Shown here: positions 54,676-64,000 of the stretch, piece after piece
Numbering within the stretch: the stretch's first letter is position 1
Layout: each line of letters opens with the position of its first letter
Assembly (NCBI GenBank): GCA_041941305.1
Contig: JBGTQJ010000004.1
Coordinates: forward strand, 1-64,000
Reading direction: 5' to 3'
Origin: JANSWP01 sp041941305
GTDB taxonomy: Bacteria; Bacteroidota; Bacteroidia; Chitinophagales; Saprospiraceae
DNA length: 64,000 nucleotides
The notes under the pieces: model-generated
Seen by the model: only the letters and a program-made list of their open reading frames with translations
What the model was told of the DNA's origin: nothing
Database searches by the model: none
Program-made: the position numbers and the translations under genes

Positions 54676-57627
54676 ATGAAACTTAAAATCGACTATTTGA
54701 CGAAATGCTTGATGCTACTATTTCTGGTAGTAGGCATGAGCAGTTTCGCGTCGGCACAACGCACCGTAAGCGGTACAATTACAGATGCCGACAATGGCGA
54801 TCCGCTCATCGGGGCGAGTGTCGCTGTGGTAGGAACCTCATCAGGTACTGTTACTGATATTGATGGTTCTTATACTTTACAATTACCTGATGGAGCTACA
54901 GAAATTGAAGTAAGCTACACAGGGTATGCTTCTCAGAGAGTAACACTTGGAGCATCCAATACATTGGATGTAGCTTTGTCTCCAGGTGAAATTTTGGACG
55001 AGGTCGTGGTTGTAGGATACGGTTCTGTGAAAAAATCTGATTTGACAGGTTCTGTAGTATCTGTTGGAGAAGATGATTTCAACAGAGGTTTGGTAACTGC
55101 ACCCGACCAATTGCTACAAGGTAAAGCTGCTGGTGTTCAAATTTTGAACAATAGTGGTCAGCCTGGTGGTGCTACTACTGTTAGAATTAGGGGTAATGCT
55201 TCTATCCGTGCTGGAAACCAGCCATTGTTTGTGGTTGACGGTGTTCAGTTGACTGGAGCCTCTACAAAACCAAACACCAACTCTGGTGATATTGGTTCAA
55301 CCGCACCTGCTAACCCTTTGAACTATTTGAATCCTTCTGACATTGAATCAATTCAGGTATTGAAAGACGCTTCTGCTACTGCAATTTATGGTTCTCGTGG
55401 TGCAAATGGTGTTATCATCATTACCACCAAAAAAGGACGTGCTGGTGATCCTAGCATTGATTTTAGTACATCTGTAGGTTTCAGTAATGTTTTGAACAAA
55501 TACGACGTACTTGATGGAAATGGTTATCGCGATGCGATTTCTCAGTATGGATTGGGTGGAGACTTTGGTGAAAATGTAGATGCATTTGACGAAATACTAA
55601 GAACTGCCTTGGTTCACAACCACAACGTTTCTGTAAATGGTGGTGGAAGCAATGGTACTTACCGTGTATCTTTAGGTTATTTTGATCAGGAAGGTATCGT
55701 AGAGAAAAATGGATTGACCAGATTGACTGGAAATGTTTCTGGTTCTTACAAATTTATGGATGAGCGTTTTGGTTTGGATTTCAATTTAATTGCTTCTGAA
55801 ACAGATGAGGATGGTCCTGCGGTTTCTACCAATGCAGGATTTAGAGGAAGTTTGATTGGTAATGCTTTGCAGTGGAATCCTACTCACGCTTTGTATGATG
55901 GAAACAATGACCCAATTATCATTCCTGATTTTGGTAACTTCACCAACCCTGTTGCATTGATTGATGCTTACAACGATAATTCTAAAACAGTTGACATCAT
56001 CGCCAGTATTTCTCCATCGTTCAAATTGACTGACAATTTAACCTACAAATTTGATTACAGCGTAGCTCGTGGTAGTGGAGAGAGAAGAGCTTATATTTCT
56101 TCTTTTATCAATTTGCAAGGTATTGAAGGAGAGGGATTGGGCGCTGTAAGTCAGAAAAATATTACAAATCAAATTCTGACGCATACCTTAAACTACAATC
56201 AGGAAATTTCCTCCAGTGTGAGTTTACAGGGAGTTGTTGGATATGAGTATCAAAAGAGAACAGAGACAGAAATTCTGGCTTTCGCCAGTGGGTTTACAGT
56301 TGAACAATTTGACTATACAAACATCCTACAAGATGGTGCTGCAGGTAACAGAGCGATCAACTCAACTGCACCTCCAGATGTGGAATTACAATCTTACTTT
56401 GCAAGAGCTAACTTTAACATTGATGACAGATTCCTGATTTCTGCTTCTGTAAGAGCAGATGGTTCCAGTAAATTTGGTGAAAACAACCGTTATGGAGTAT
56501 TCCCTGCAATTTCAGCTGGTTGGAATTTACACAATGATTTATTGGCTGATGGACCTTTCGACCGCTTCAAATTGACAGTTGGTTGGGGACAAACTGGTAA
56601 CTCTGAGTTTGATGCTGGTGCTTCTCAGGAAAGATGGAGCTTCGAAGGCGATGGTTCCATTAGATTGGTAAATGTTGCGAATCCTGATTTGACATGGGAA
56701 ACAACTACTACGTTAAATGTTGGTGTTGATTTCGCTTTGTTTGATTACAAATTGACAGGTACATTAGAATACTTCAACAGAAAATCTGAAGACTTACTCT
56801 TCCAAAGAGATGCGATTCCTCCAGCACCTGCTACCAAATTGTGGGTGAACCTACCAGGTGAGGTATTAAATACTGGTGTAGAGTTGACATTGAATGGTCA
56901 AATCATTGACAATGGAGACTTCAGCTGGGATCTCGGAGCAAACTTCTCTTTCTTAAGTAATGAATTGCAAAACTATGACGGTGCCAACTTGGAGTATGGT
57001 CAATTGTTTGGACAAGGTAGTTCTGGTGCAACTTCTCAGAGATTAGAAAATGGACAACCTTTGAATGCATTCTATTTAGATGAGTTCATCGAAATCGGAG
57101 AAGATGGACAGAGTGTATATGCTGAGGGAGGACCAAGATATGTTGGAGATCCAAACGCAGATTTAATTGTTGGTTTGACTACCAATTTGAATTATGGCAA
57201 ATGGAACTTGAACATGAGTTTCAACGGAGCATATGGTCATCAAATTTACAATAACACCAAAATGAGTGTTATTCCTATTGGTAACCTTGGTTCCAGAAAT
57301 ATCGATGCTAGCTTATTGGGTGGAGCTAACCAGGAGGCAACTTCTAACCCAATTGCTCCTTCCAGCAGATACATTGAAGATGGTGATTACATGAAGTTGG
57401 CGAATGCAACTTTGTCATACAATATCGGTGACATTGGAGGTGCTATCAAAAATGCTAGCCTTTATCTAACAGGTACAAACTTGTTCGTAATTACTAATTA
57501 CAGTGGTTTCGATCCTGAAATCAATACCGTGAATACTGATGACGATGGATTGCCGTCATTTGGAATTGAATACATTCCTTATCCGTCAGCGAGAACCATC
57601 ATTCTTGGTGCAAGATTTTCTTTCTAA
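54676..57627 (+). CDS. SusC/RagA-family TonB-linked outer-membrane transporter
   Basis: Signal peptide (to about residue 27, SFASAQ), then a carboxypeptidase-D-like regulatory domain (RTVSGTITDADNGDPLIGA, about 28-105), the DEVVVVGYG TonB-interaction segment (about 107-116), a plug with VRIRGNASI and YGSRGANGVIIITTKKG, and a 22-strand-type barrel ending in aromatic ARFSF. It imports a nutrient (glycan or peptide) across the outer membrane, driven by TonB. Its SusD partner follows after 109 nt. No sigma/anti-sigma pair or glycoside hydrolase is in view, so the substrate cannot be read. Confidence 0.95.
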   Translation: MKLKIDYLTKCLMLLFLVVGMSSFASAQRTVSGTITDADNGDPLIGASVAVVGTSSGTVTDIDGSYTLQLPDGATEIEVSYTGYASQRVTLGASNTLDVALSPGEILDEVVVVGYGSVKKSDLTGSVVSVGEDDFNRGLVTAPDQLLQGKAAGVQILNNSGQPGGATTVRIRGNASIRAGNQPLFVVDGVQLTGASTKPNTNSGDIGSTAPANPLNYLNPSDIESIQVLKDASATAIYGSRGANGVIIITTKKGRAGDPSIDFSTSVGFSNVLNKYDVLDGNGYRDAISQYGLGGDFGENVDAFDEILRTALVHNHNVSVNGGGSNGTYRVSLGYFDQEGIVEKNGLTRLTGNVSGSYKFMDERFGLDFNLIASETDEDGPAVSTNAGFRGSLIGNALQWNPTHALYDGNNDPIIIPDFGNFTNPVALIDAYNDNSKTVDIIASISPSFKLTDNLTYKFDYSVARGSGERRAYISSFINLQGIEGEGLGAVSQKNITNQILTHTLNYNQEISSSVSLQGVVGYEYQKRTETEILAFASGFTVEQFDYTNILQDGAAGNRAINSTAPPDVELQSYFARANFNIDDRFLISASVRADGSSKFGENNRYGVFPAISAGWNLHNDLLADGPFDRFKLTVGWGQTGNSEFDAGASQERWSFEGDGSIRLVNVANPDLTWETTTTLNVGVDFALFDYKLTGTLEYFNRKSEDLLFQRDAIPPAPATKLWVNLPGEVLNTGVELTLNGQIIDNGDFSWDLGANFSFLSNELQNYDGANLEYGQLFGQGSSGATSQRLENGQPLNAFYLDEFIEIGEDGQSVYAEGGPRYVGDPNADLIVGLTTNLNYGKWNLNMSFNGAYGHQIYNNTKMSVIPIGNLGSRNIDASLLGGANQEATSNPIAPSSRYIEDGDYMKLANATLSYNIGDIGGAIKNASLYLTGTNLFVITNYSGFDPEINTVNTDDDGLPSFGIEYIPYPSARTIILGARFSF

Positions 57628-57736
57628 GAAGGAAAAAATGATTTTGAGCGTTTAAACGACGCTTGATTGTGAATATTCCAATTATTTTTGACGCATATTT
57701 TAGTATCATTTTTCAATGATTAAATCTTAAAATATT

Positions 57737-59260
57737 ATGAAATTAAATAAATTATTTCTCCTCATCTTCCTCACTGGCATGTTTGCATGTACAGATTTGG
57801 AAGAGCAGCTAAATGAGGACTTGACAGGTGCAGAAGCTCAGGATCTCCTGAATGCCAACGCTGATATTGAGTCCTTACTTCAGGCAGCCTATGAGGGATT
57901 GAGATTGCCATTTATGGACCAATCTCGCTTCTGGGCAGCTCAACAACACACCTCTGATGAAACCATAGGACCAACTCGTGGACCTGACTGGGATGATGGT
58001 GGTGTTTGGAGATCATTGCATGATCATACCTGGAGTTCTACTCATGCTTTCCTGGGTAGCACTTTCAATGAATTATTACAAGTTGTATTTACAACAACAA
58101 ATATTTTGACCTTTGAAGCTGTGGCTACGCCTGCACAATTGGCAGAAGCTAAATTCTTGCGTGCATTCTGCATGTTTGCAGTAGCAGATGGCTGGGGTCA
58201 AGTTCCTTTCAGACAGCCTGGTGACAACTTGTTGGAGCCATCTACCGTATTGACTGGTGATGCTGCTGTTGATTTCATCATTACTGAGTTGAATGACATC
58301 ATGGGCGATTTACCTGATGGACCTACTCATAGGGCAAATAAAGACGCTGCTAAGGTATTGTTGATGAAAGCTCACTTGAACAAAGGTACTTTCGCTAGCC
58401 GCGAAGCGCCTAAGTTTGACAATGCAGACATGCAACAGGTTATTACTTTGGCGGATCAAATCATCAATAGCGCATCTTACTCTTTAGATGCTGACTACTT
58501 TGACAATTTTGCACCAAATAATGATGCGGTTTCTTCAGAAAACATCTGGACTGGTGAAAACCGTGGTGGTGTAAGCTCCGGTAATGTTCGTTCACGTTGG
58601 TTCTGTGGACTACACTACAACCAAAATCCTTCTGGTTGGAATGGTTTCACTACTTTGAGTGATTTCTATGACAGCTTTGAGGATGGTGATGTAAGAAAAT
58701 ACACAGAGTACCCAGGTATGATTGAAGAGGGTGGTATCAACTCTGGTTTCCTAATTGGACAACAAGTTGATGGTGCAGGAAATAACCTTGAAGATCGTAA
58801 AGGTAATCCTTTATCATTTACCAGAGAGGTTGCTTTGAAAGAAACTGGTGACAACCTTGAGATTACTGGTATTCGTGTGATGAAGTATCCCATTGACTAT
58901 GTAAGTGGTGACAATGCGGATAACGACTACGTATTCTTCCGTTTGGCGGACGTTATGTTGATGAAAGCTGAAGCTTTGGAACGTTCTGGTCAGGGAGGTG
59001 CTACGGATATTGTAAATGAAATCAGAGCAGCTAGAGGTGCTTCTGCGATAGGCTCTGTTACTTTAGACGATTTGCTTGCAGAAAGAGGTCGCGAATTGTA
59101 CTGGGAAGGATGGCGTCGTCAAGACCTTATCCGTTTCGGCAAGTTCCTGGATGCGTGGCAAGAAAAGCCAGCTTCTGGTTCTGAGCGTTTGTTGTTCCCT
59201 ATTCCTGCTAACCAATTAGCTGTGAATCCTAACTTGACTCAAAATCCTGGTTACGAATAG
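57737..59260 (+). CDS. SusD/RagB-family nutrient-binding lipoprotein
   Basis: The lipobox has Cys18 (TGMFAC-TD). The body has the helical TPR scaffold of SusD, with AEAKFLRAFCMFAVADGWGQVPF (split over residues 135-158) and the C-terminal RLADVMLMKAEAL, LLAERGRELYWEGWRRQDLIRFG and LFPIPANQLAVNPNLTQNPGY elements that are hallmarks of the family. It forms the lid over the SusC transporter on the cell surface. A hairpin terminator follows. Confidence 0.95.
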   Translation: MKLNKLFLLIFLTGMFACTDLEEQLNEDLTGAEAQDLLNANADIESLLQAAYEGLRLPFMDQSRFWAAQQHTSDETIGPTRGPDWDDGGVWRSLHDHTWSSTHAFLGSTFNELLQVVFTTTNILTFEAVATPAQLAEAKFLRAFCMFAVADGWGQVPFRQPGDNLLEPSTVLTGDAAVDFIITELNDIMGDLPDGPTHRANKDAAKVLLMKAHLNKGTFASREAPKFDNADMQQVITLADQIINSASYSLDADYFDNFAPNNDAVSSENIWTGENRGGVSSGNVRSRWFCGLHYNQNPSGWNGFTTLSDFYDSFEDGDVRKYTEYPGMIEEGGINSGFLIGQQVDGAGNNLEDRKGNPLSFTREVALKETGDNLEITGIRVMKYPIDYVSGDNADNDYVFFRLADVMLMKAEALERSGQGGATDIVNEIRAARGASAIGSVTLDDLLAERGRELYWEGWRRQDLIRFGKFLDAWQEKPASGSERLLFPIPANQLAVNPNLTQNPGYE

Positions 59261-59289
59261 AACCGGCATTTTATAAAGTTAATTACTAG

Positions 59290-59317
59290 AAAGGTCGCTC
59301 CGAAAGGAGTGACCTTT
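59290..59317 (+). terminator. Terminator hairpin after susD
   Basis: A 12-bp stem (59290-59301 with 59306-59317, one G-T pair) around a GAAA tetraloop lies 29 nt past the stop. It separates susCD from the VCBS genes, although the T run is short. Confidence 0.7.
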
Positions 59318-59430
59318 CGCATTTTAGGAGCCGGTCAAGCGGCGGTTAAATGCCAAACAATTTAGAAAATATGGTATTTTTGTGGGCTTTTTGAAATGCC
59401 TTTATTTCAAGAAATTTTGATAGTGAAAAT

Positions 59431-59513
59431 TCCTCCCCCTTAATCCCCTTCCAAAGGGGGAAAACCCACCCATTGTATCCTCCCTTGGGAGAGGTGCCGA
59501 AGGCGGAGGGGGA
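59431..59513. repeat. Short palindromic intergenic element (CCCCCTT...GAGGGGG type)
   Basis: Three small hairpins lie in a row (59445-59459, 59480-59491, and a gccgaaggc loop near 59496), bounded by C-rich and G-rich ends. The reverse strand reads ctccgccttcggcacct, a motif I recognise as common between Bacteroidota genes. It is probably a non-coding dispersed repeat. Confidence 0.6.
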
Positions 59514-59537
59514 AACAGATTTAACAAATCTTCTTCT

Positions 59538-62500
59538 ATGAGAGTATTGGGCTATACTTTAGTCATCTTCCTATTGATGAGCTGTGGAGCTGAGAGAAAA
59601 TCAGAAAAACTATTTGATTTAATTCCACCAGAAGAATCGGGTTTGCACTTTGTCAACAAAGTTGAAAACACCAAAGCCTTCAATATTTTCAATTATCGGA
59701 ATTTTTACAATGGTGGAGGTGTAGCCACTGCCGACATCAACAATGACGGCCTCGTAGACATTTATCTCACCAATAATCTCGGCGACAATAAATTATTTCT
59801 CAATAAAGGCAATTTCCAATTTGAGGACATTACGGAACAGGCAGGAGTATTGAGCAAAAAAGGATGGAGTACAGGAGTGGTCATGGTAGATATCAATCAC
59901 GATGGCTGGTTGGATATTTATGTTTGCAATGCCGGGTATGTTAAAGGACAAAATCAGGAGAATGAATTATTTATCAACAACAAAGACTTGACTTTCACCG
60001 AGCGGGCGACCGAATATGGTCTGAATGAAAATGGCTACACAACCCACGCAGCTTTTTTCGATTATGATTTAGATGGGGATTTGGATTGCTACATTTTGAA
60101 TAACAGCTTTATGCCTGTCAATACGCTTAATTATAGCAATAAACGAGAGTTGTATGCTGAAGATTGGCCGGTTAAGGATTTCCTGAAAGGAGGAGGCGAT
60201 AAAATGATGAGAAATGACAAGGGCAAATTTACCAATGTGACGAAAGAGGCAGGTATTTTTGGAAGTTTGATCGGCTTTGGATTGGGGGTCACAGTTGGGG
60301 ATGTCAACGGTGATCATTTACCAGATATGTATGTATCCAATGACTTTTTCGAACGTGATTATTTGTATATCAACAATGGTGACGGCACCTTCGAGGAAGA
60401 TATTAAAAACAGAATGGAGCACATCAGTCTATTTTCCATGGGGGCAGATATGGCTGATATCAACAACGATGGTTTCCCAGAAATTTTTGTCACAGATATG
60501 CTTCCCGATGATGAATATCGGCTCAAAACCACTACCCTTTTTGAAAATTACAGCATTTATTACCTCAAACTACAAAGAGATTTTTACCACCAGTACATGC
60601 ACAATACGCTCCAATTCAACAACAAAGATCAATCCTTTAGTGAAATAGCACATTTTAGTGGAGTGGCTGCTTCTGATTGGAGTTGGGGGGCATTGATGTT
60701 TGATGCAGATAATGACGGCTACCGGGATATATATGTATGTAATGGCATATACAATGATGTAACCGACCAGGATTTTATCAACTTCTTTGCGGATGAAATT
60801 ATCCAGAAAATGGCATTGACTGGCAAGAAAGAAGAAATTGATAAAGTCATTGCAAGAATGCCATCTACCCCCATATTAAATAAGGCTTTTAAGAACAACC
60901 AGGATTTAACTTTTAAAGAAAATGGAGTAGAGTGGGGGTTTGAAAAAGCTTCCTTTTCAAATGGAGCAGCTTATGCAGATTTGGATAACGATGGTGATTT
61001 GGATTTGGTCATCAACAATCTGAACCAGGAAGCCTTTTTGTATCGCAATAATGCTGAAAATTTATATGACCACCACCATTTAAGCATTCAATTAAAAGGG
61101 AAGGAAACGAATACTTTTGCCATTGGTTCAAAAGTATCTGTCTTCAAAAAAGGAGATGAACTCAACTTTCAACTCATCCCTACAAGAGGATTTCAATCTT
61201 CTGTAGATTACAAAATGGTTTTTGGCTTGGGCAAGGATGAAAAAGTGGATTCAATAGTGGTTGTATGGCCAGATAAAAGCAAAACCATTTTTAATGAGCC
61301 CCCAATTGATACGACACTTGTCATTCACCAATCAGAAGCCTCTGGGCATGAGCGACATAATCCTTATGACTTTGATAATTTGGGAAATACGGTCGTTCAG
61401 GAAATTGAGCATCCTTTTGCAGCACATCGCGAAGATGATTACATAGATTTTTTTCAAGAGGGTTTGGTGATGCGGATGATATCTCGTGAAGGACCAAAAG
61501 TTGCGGTTGCAGATTTGAATAGAGATGGAAAAGACGATCTATTCATTGGGGGAGGAACTGGACAGCCTGGACAATTGTATTTCCAGACAGCAAATGGTTT
61601 TAGAGCTGTTGAAAATCAATCCTTTGTACAAGATTCTTCCTATGAAGATACAGCAGTTTGCTTTTTTGATGCAGATGGAGATGGAGATCTTGATTTGTTC
61701 GTTGGGACAGGGGGCAATCACCGTCCAGTGGGATCCAGACAGATGCAAGATCGATTGTACATAAACGACTCCAATGGAGCAAGTGGAAATGATGATTTTA
61801 TTAGAAATGATCGAGCACTTTCAGTCAATGGTTTCAATACTTCTGTTGCTGTGCCACTAGATTATGACGAGGATGGAGATATGGATTTGTTTGTAGGCAG
61901 CAGGAGTGTCCCAAATAAATATGGCGTGCCTCCGCGGAGCTTTCTGTATGAGAATGATGGCAGTGGAAACTTTAAAGACGTAGCAAAAAAAGTTTCGCCA
62001 GACCTCCAGAATATTGGAATGATTACCGACGCTCAGTTGATCGATTTGATTGGTGATGAAAAAAAAGAGTTGGTTGTTGTAGGGGAGTGGATGAGTCCAA
62101 AAGTCTTTGAAATCCAAGGTGGAAAATTCCAACTTATCGAAACGAATCTGGATGACTTTTCTGGTTGGTGGTATGCTTTGGAACATCACGATTTAGATGG
62201 AGATGGAGATGAAGACCTGGTCCTGGGCAATCGAGGTGAAAATTTTTATTTCACAGGCAGTCTTGAACAACCAGCCAAATTGTGGGTTTCAGATTTTGAT
62301 TTAAATGGTACCATTGAAAAAATTATTACAAGGCAAGTAGGAGATCGGGACATGACGGTTCCTTTGAAAAAGGAGTTGACTGACCAGATTGTCAGTTTGA
62401 AGAAACAAAACCTTAAACACATCGAATTTGCTAATAAAGCTATTCAGGATTTATTTGCTCCTGACATTTTGAATCAGGCCATGGTATTTGAAGGATCCTG

Positions 62501-62867
62501 GTTTCAGTCTGCAGTTGCCCTTAATGAAGGAGCAGGAAACTTCAGGATGATTCCATTGCCTGCAGAGGCTCAGTTTTCCTGTGTGTGTGACATTTATTGT
62601 AAGGATTTGAACAATGATTCAATAGTAGATTTGATTTTAGGCGGGAATGATCGAGGATTTATGCCTCAGTTTTCAAAATTGGATGCGAGTTTTGGACAAG
62701 TACTTTTGGGAAAAGGAAATGGGGAATTTGAGATGATGGAATCGCGAGAATCAGGATTTTTTGTGAGAGGAGATGTAAAGCAATTAGTGGAAATTAATGT
62801 GGGAGATGACCAATATATCTTGACTTTGATAAATGATAGAAAACCAAAAATGTTTAAATTAAAATAG
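59538..62867 (+). CDS. FG-GAP/VCBS-repeat lipoprotein with ASPIC/UnbV domain (CRTAC1-like)
   Basis: Lipobox with Cys16 (LLMSC-GAE). Many calcium-binding FG-GAP/VCBS loops of the form D-x-N-x-D-G-x-x-D-I/L follow (for example DINNDGLVDIYL near 74, DYDLDGDLDCYI near 175, DADGDGDLDLFVG near 715), indicating one or two seven-bladed propellers. An ASPIC/UnbV domain lies at about 514-585. Such proteins often follow SusCD pairs in Saprospiria, and a surface-binding or substrate-capture role is likely. A close relative starts 65 nt downstream, and a hairpin lies between. Confidence 0.9.
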   Translation: MRVLGYTLVIFLLMSCGAERKSEKLFDLIPPEESGLHFVNKVENTKAFNIFNYRNFYNGGGVATADINNDGLVDIYLTNNLGDNKLFLNKGNFQFEDITEQAGVLSKKGWSTGVVMVDINHDGWLDIYVCNAGYVKGQNQENELFINNKDLTFTERATEYGLNENGYTTHAAFFDYDLDGDLDCYILNNSFMPVNTLNYSNKRELYAEDWPVKDFLKGGGDKMMRNDKGKFTNVTKEAGIFGSLIGFGLGVTVGDVNGDHLPDMYVSNDFFERDYLYINNGDGTFEEDIKNRMEHISLFSMGADMADINNDGFPEIFVTDMLPDDEYRLKTTTLFENYSIYYLKLQRDFYHQYMHNTLQFNNKDQSFSEIAHFSGVAASDWSWGALMFDADNDGYRDIYVCNGIYNDVTDQDFINFFADEIIQKMALTGKKEEIDKVIARMPSTPILNKAFKNNQDLTFKENGVEWGFEKASFSNGAAYADLDNDGDLDLVINNLNQEAFLYRNNAENLYDHHHLSIQLKGKETNTFAIGSKVSVFKKGDELNFQLIPTRGFQSSVDYKMVFGLGKDEKVDSIVVVWPDKSKTIFNEPPIDTTLVIHQSEASGHERHNPYDFDNLGNTVVQEIEHPFAAHREDDYIDFFQEGLVMRMISREGPKVAVADLNRDGKDDLFIGGGTGQPGQLYFQTANGFRAVENQSFVQDSSYEDTAVCFFDADGDGDLDLFVGTGGNHRPVGSRQMQDRLYINDSNGASGNDDFIRNDRALSVNGFNTSVAVPLDYDEDGDMDLFVGSRSVPNKYGVPPRSFLYENDGSGNFKDVAKKVSPDLQNIGMITDAQLIDLIGDEKKELVVVGEWMSPKVFEIQGGKFQLIETNLDDFSGWWYALEHHDLDGDGDEDLVLGNRGENFYFTGSLEQPAKLWVSDFDLNGTIEKIITRQVGDRDMTVPLKKELTDQIVSLKKQNLKHIEFANKAIQDLFAPDILNQAMVFEGSWFQSAVALNEGAGNFRMIPLPAEAQFSCVCDIYCKDLNNDSIVDLILGGNDRGFMPQFSKLDASFGQVLLGKGNGEFEMMESRESGFFVRGDVKQLVEINVGDDQYILTLINDRKPKMFKLK

Positions 62868-62920
62868 CTCAAACTGGCAGCCGAAGAGATAGTTTTTCGG
62901 ACTGGCAACTGGAGCTATTT
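62862..62920 (+). other. Imperfect hairpin between the two VCBS genes
   Basis: Outer arms of 9 bp (62862-62870 with 62912-62920) and inner arms ccgaa/ttcgg enclose unpaired direct repeats of actggca. It overlaps the stop of the first gene and ends 11 nt before the next ATG. There is no T run, so it may tune relative expression more than stop transcription. Confidence 0.45.
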
Positions 62921-62931
62921 GTTGAAAAATT

Positions 62932-64000
62932 ATGCAGTTGGACTTTAAAACAGTTATTCATAGCATTGGGACAATCCTATTCCTCAGCATTTTTTTTATT
63001 AGTTGTAAAAACAATGAAAAACAAAGCCCTCCAAAATTTGAATTGCTGCGGAAAGAACATACCGGCCTGGACTTTGAAAATCAACTCCAGCAAAGCAGTG
63101 AATTCAACGTCTTCAATTATATGTATTTCTTCAACGGAGGCGGATTGGCTGCAGGAGATTTCAATAATGATGGCTTGGTAGATTTGTACTTTACCAATAA
63201 TATGGGATCCAATAAATTATTCCTGAATGAGGACAATTTTCAATTCAAAGATGTAACAGAAGCCGCCGGAATGGTGGGGATGGAAGGTTGGACCTCTGGT
63301 GCCTCTGTTGTGGATATCAACAATGATGGTCTGTTGGATATATATGTGAGCCAGATTGGAGACTATAAATTCATTAAAGGGCAGAATCAGTTGTATGTCA
63401 ATCAGGGAATTGAAGATGGAATTCCAACATTTCAGGACGAAGCAATTCCATACGGACTGGATTTGGTAGGATTTGGCACCCATGCCAACTTCTTTGACTA
63501 TGACCTGGATGGGGATTTGGATATGTACATGATGAACCATTCTTTGCATGACAATGGAACTTTTGGCCAAAAGAAAACCTTCATCGGCACCCAACATCCT
63601 ACTTCTGGAGATAAGTTATTGAGAAATGATGATGGTCTTTTTACAGAGGTTACTATGGAGGCTGGTATCAACAGCACGGTAATCGGCTATGGACTTGGTG
63701 TGGTTACAGGAGACCTGAACCTGGATGGCTGGCCAGATATTTTTATTGGGAATGATTTTCATGAAAACGACTACCTCTATATCAATCAGCAAGATGGGAC
63801 TTTTAAAGAAGTATTGACCGAGCAGATGATGCATACGAGCCGATTTTCAATGGGTGTAGATATGGCTGATATTACCAATGATGGCTTGTCTGAGATTATT
63901 TCCCTCGATATGCTTCCAGAAGATCCGTTTATTTTGAAATCTTCTCTGGGAGAAGACACTTACAATATTTTTACCTTCAAATTGGGCTATGGCTACAATC
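62932..64000 (+). CDS. Second FG-GAP/VCBS-repeat lipoprotein (3' end outside window)
   Basis: The frame is open from ATG 62932 to the window edge (356 codons). The lipobox has Cys25 (FFISC-KNN). It is a paralogue of the gene before it: both have FNVFNY/FNIFNY, F-x-N-G-G-G, D-x-N-N-D-G-L-V-D and L-F-L-N at the same places, and both keep the MGVDMADI-like segment. The calcium-binding loops recur every 50-60 residues. It was probably made by tandem duplication. Being truncated, its C-terminal domain is unknown. Confidence 0.9.
   Translation, partial: MQLDFKTVIHSIGTILFLSIFFISCKNNEKQSPPKFELLRKEHTGLDFENQLQQSSEFNVFNYMYFFNGGGLAAGDFNNDGLVDLYFTNNMGSNKLFLNEDNFQFKDVTEAAGMVGMEGWTSGASVVDINNDGLLDIYVSQIGDYKFIKGQNQLYVNQGIEDGIPTFQDEAIPYGLDLVGFGTHANFFDYDLDGDLDMYMMNHSLHDNGTFGQKKTFIGTQHPTSGDKLLRNDDGLFTEVTMEAGINSTVIGYGLGVVTGDLNLDGWPDIFIGNDFHENDYLYINQQDGTFKEVLTEQMMHTSRFSMGVDMADITNDGLSEIISLDMLPEDPFILKSSLGEDTYNIFTFKLGYGYN

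Noticed and set aside
1..64000. CRISPR arrays, tRNA or rRNA genes, prophage structural genes.
   Set aside because: None was recognised by eye; no regular spacer-repeat pattern and no phage genes. A tRNA scan would be needed to exclude a tRNA fully.

Overview
The window is a 64 kb piece of a chromosome from a Bacteroidota bacterium, most likely of the Saprospiria type (Saprospiraceae, Lewinella or Haliscomenobacter relatives). Support comes from SusC/SusD outer-membrane proteins, type IX secretion (T9SS) C-terminal tails, an LpxC-FabZ fusion, a DUF4294 protein, TANNTTTG-type -7 promoter boxes, low GC and weak Shine-Dalgarno use. The family-level placement is inference.

Region 1 (2-2125) is the 3' end of a large secreted Ig-like/PKD repeat protein, closed by a clear terminator. 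Region 2 (2357-21454) is the most interesting part. Eight to nine same-strand genes encode a CHAT protease, an nSTAND1 ATPase with a WD40 sensor (split by one in-frame TAA), a caspase, a caspase joined to an alpha/beta hydrolase, a CHAT protein with an apparently inactive STAND module, a MoxR AAA+ ATPase, a vWA-like partner, and a 1642-residue protein carrying LRR, Roc GTPase, COR and an FAD-linked oxidase. From 8695 to 21454 the genes are 1-9 nt apart or overlap, so they probably form one operon. The layout matches the regulated, NTP-dependent conflict (defence or programmed-death) systems described by comparative genomics. The Roco-FAD oxidase fusion and the caspase-hydrolase fusion are the parts I do not recognise as described.

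Region 3 (21678-36695) is mostly ordinary chromosome: a two-subunit molybdenum hydroxylase, a cysteine-desulfurase-like enzyme, dapD, a DUF4294 protein, an alpha/beta hydrolase, a small membrane protein, mfd, and an unrecognised exported protein with a lipoprotein partner. Region 4 (36817-42550) is a minus-strand group of T9SS cargo: a propeller protein, a CotH/lamin-tail protein, an arylsulfotransferase, and a collapsed second copy of the arylsulfotransferase beside two terminator-like hairpins.

Region 5 (43114-49014) has nadE, then the lipid A genes lpxD, lpxC-fabZ and lpxA, and an ABC ATPase. An ISL3-family insertion sequence (49231-50546) and a hexamer tandem repeat separate these from a DPP-IV-type peptidase and a PDZ aspartic protease on the minus strand. 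Region 6 (54249-64000) is a nutrient-uptake locus: a SusC/SusD pair with a long leader, then two paralogous FG-GAP/VCBS lipoproteins, the second cut by the window edge.

I saw no rRNA, tRNA or CRISPR array. All positions and motifs were read by eye; no database search was run.
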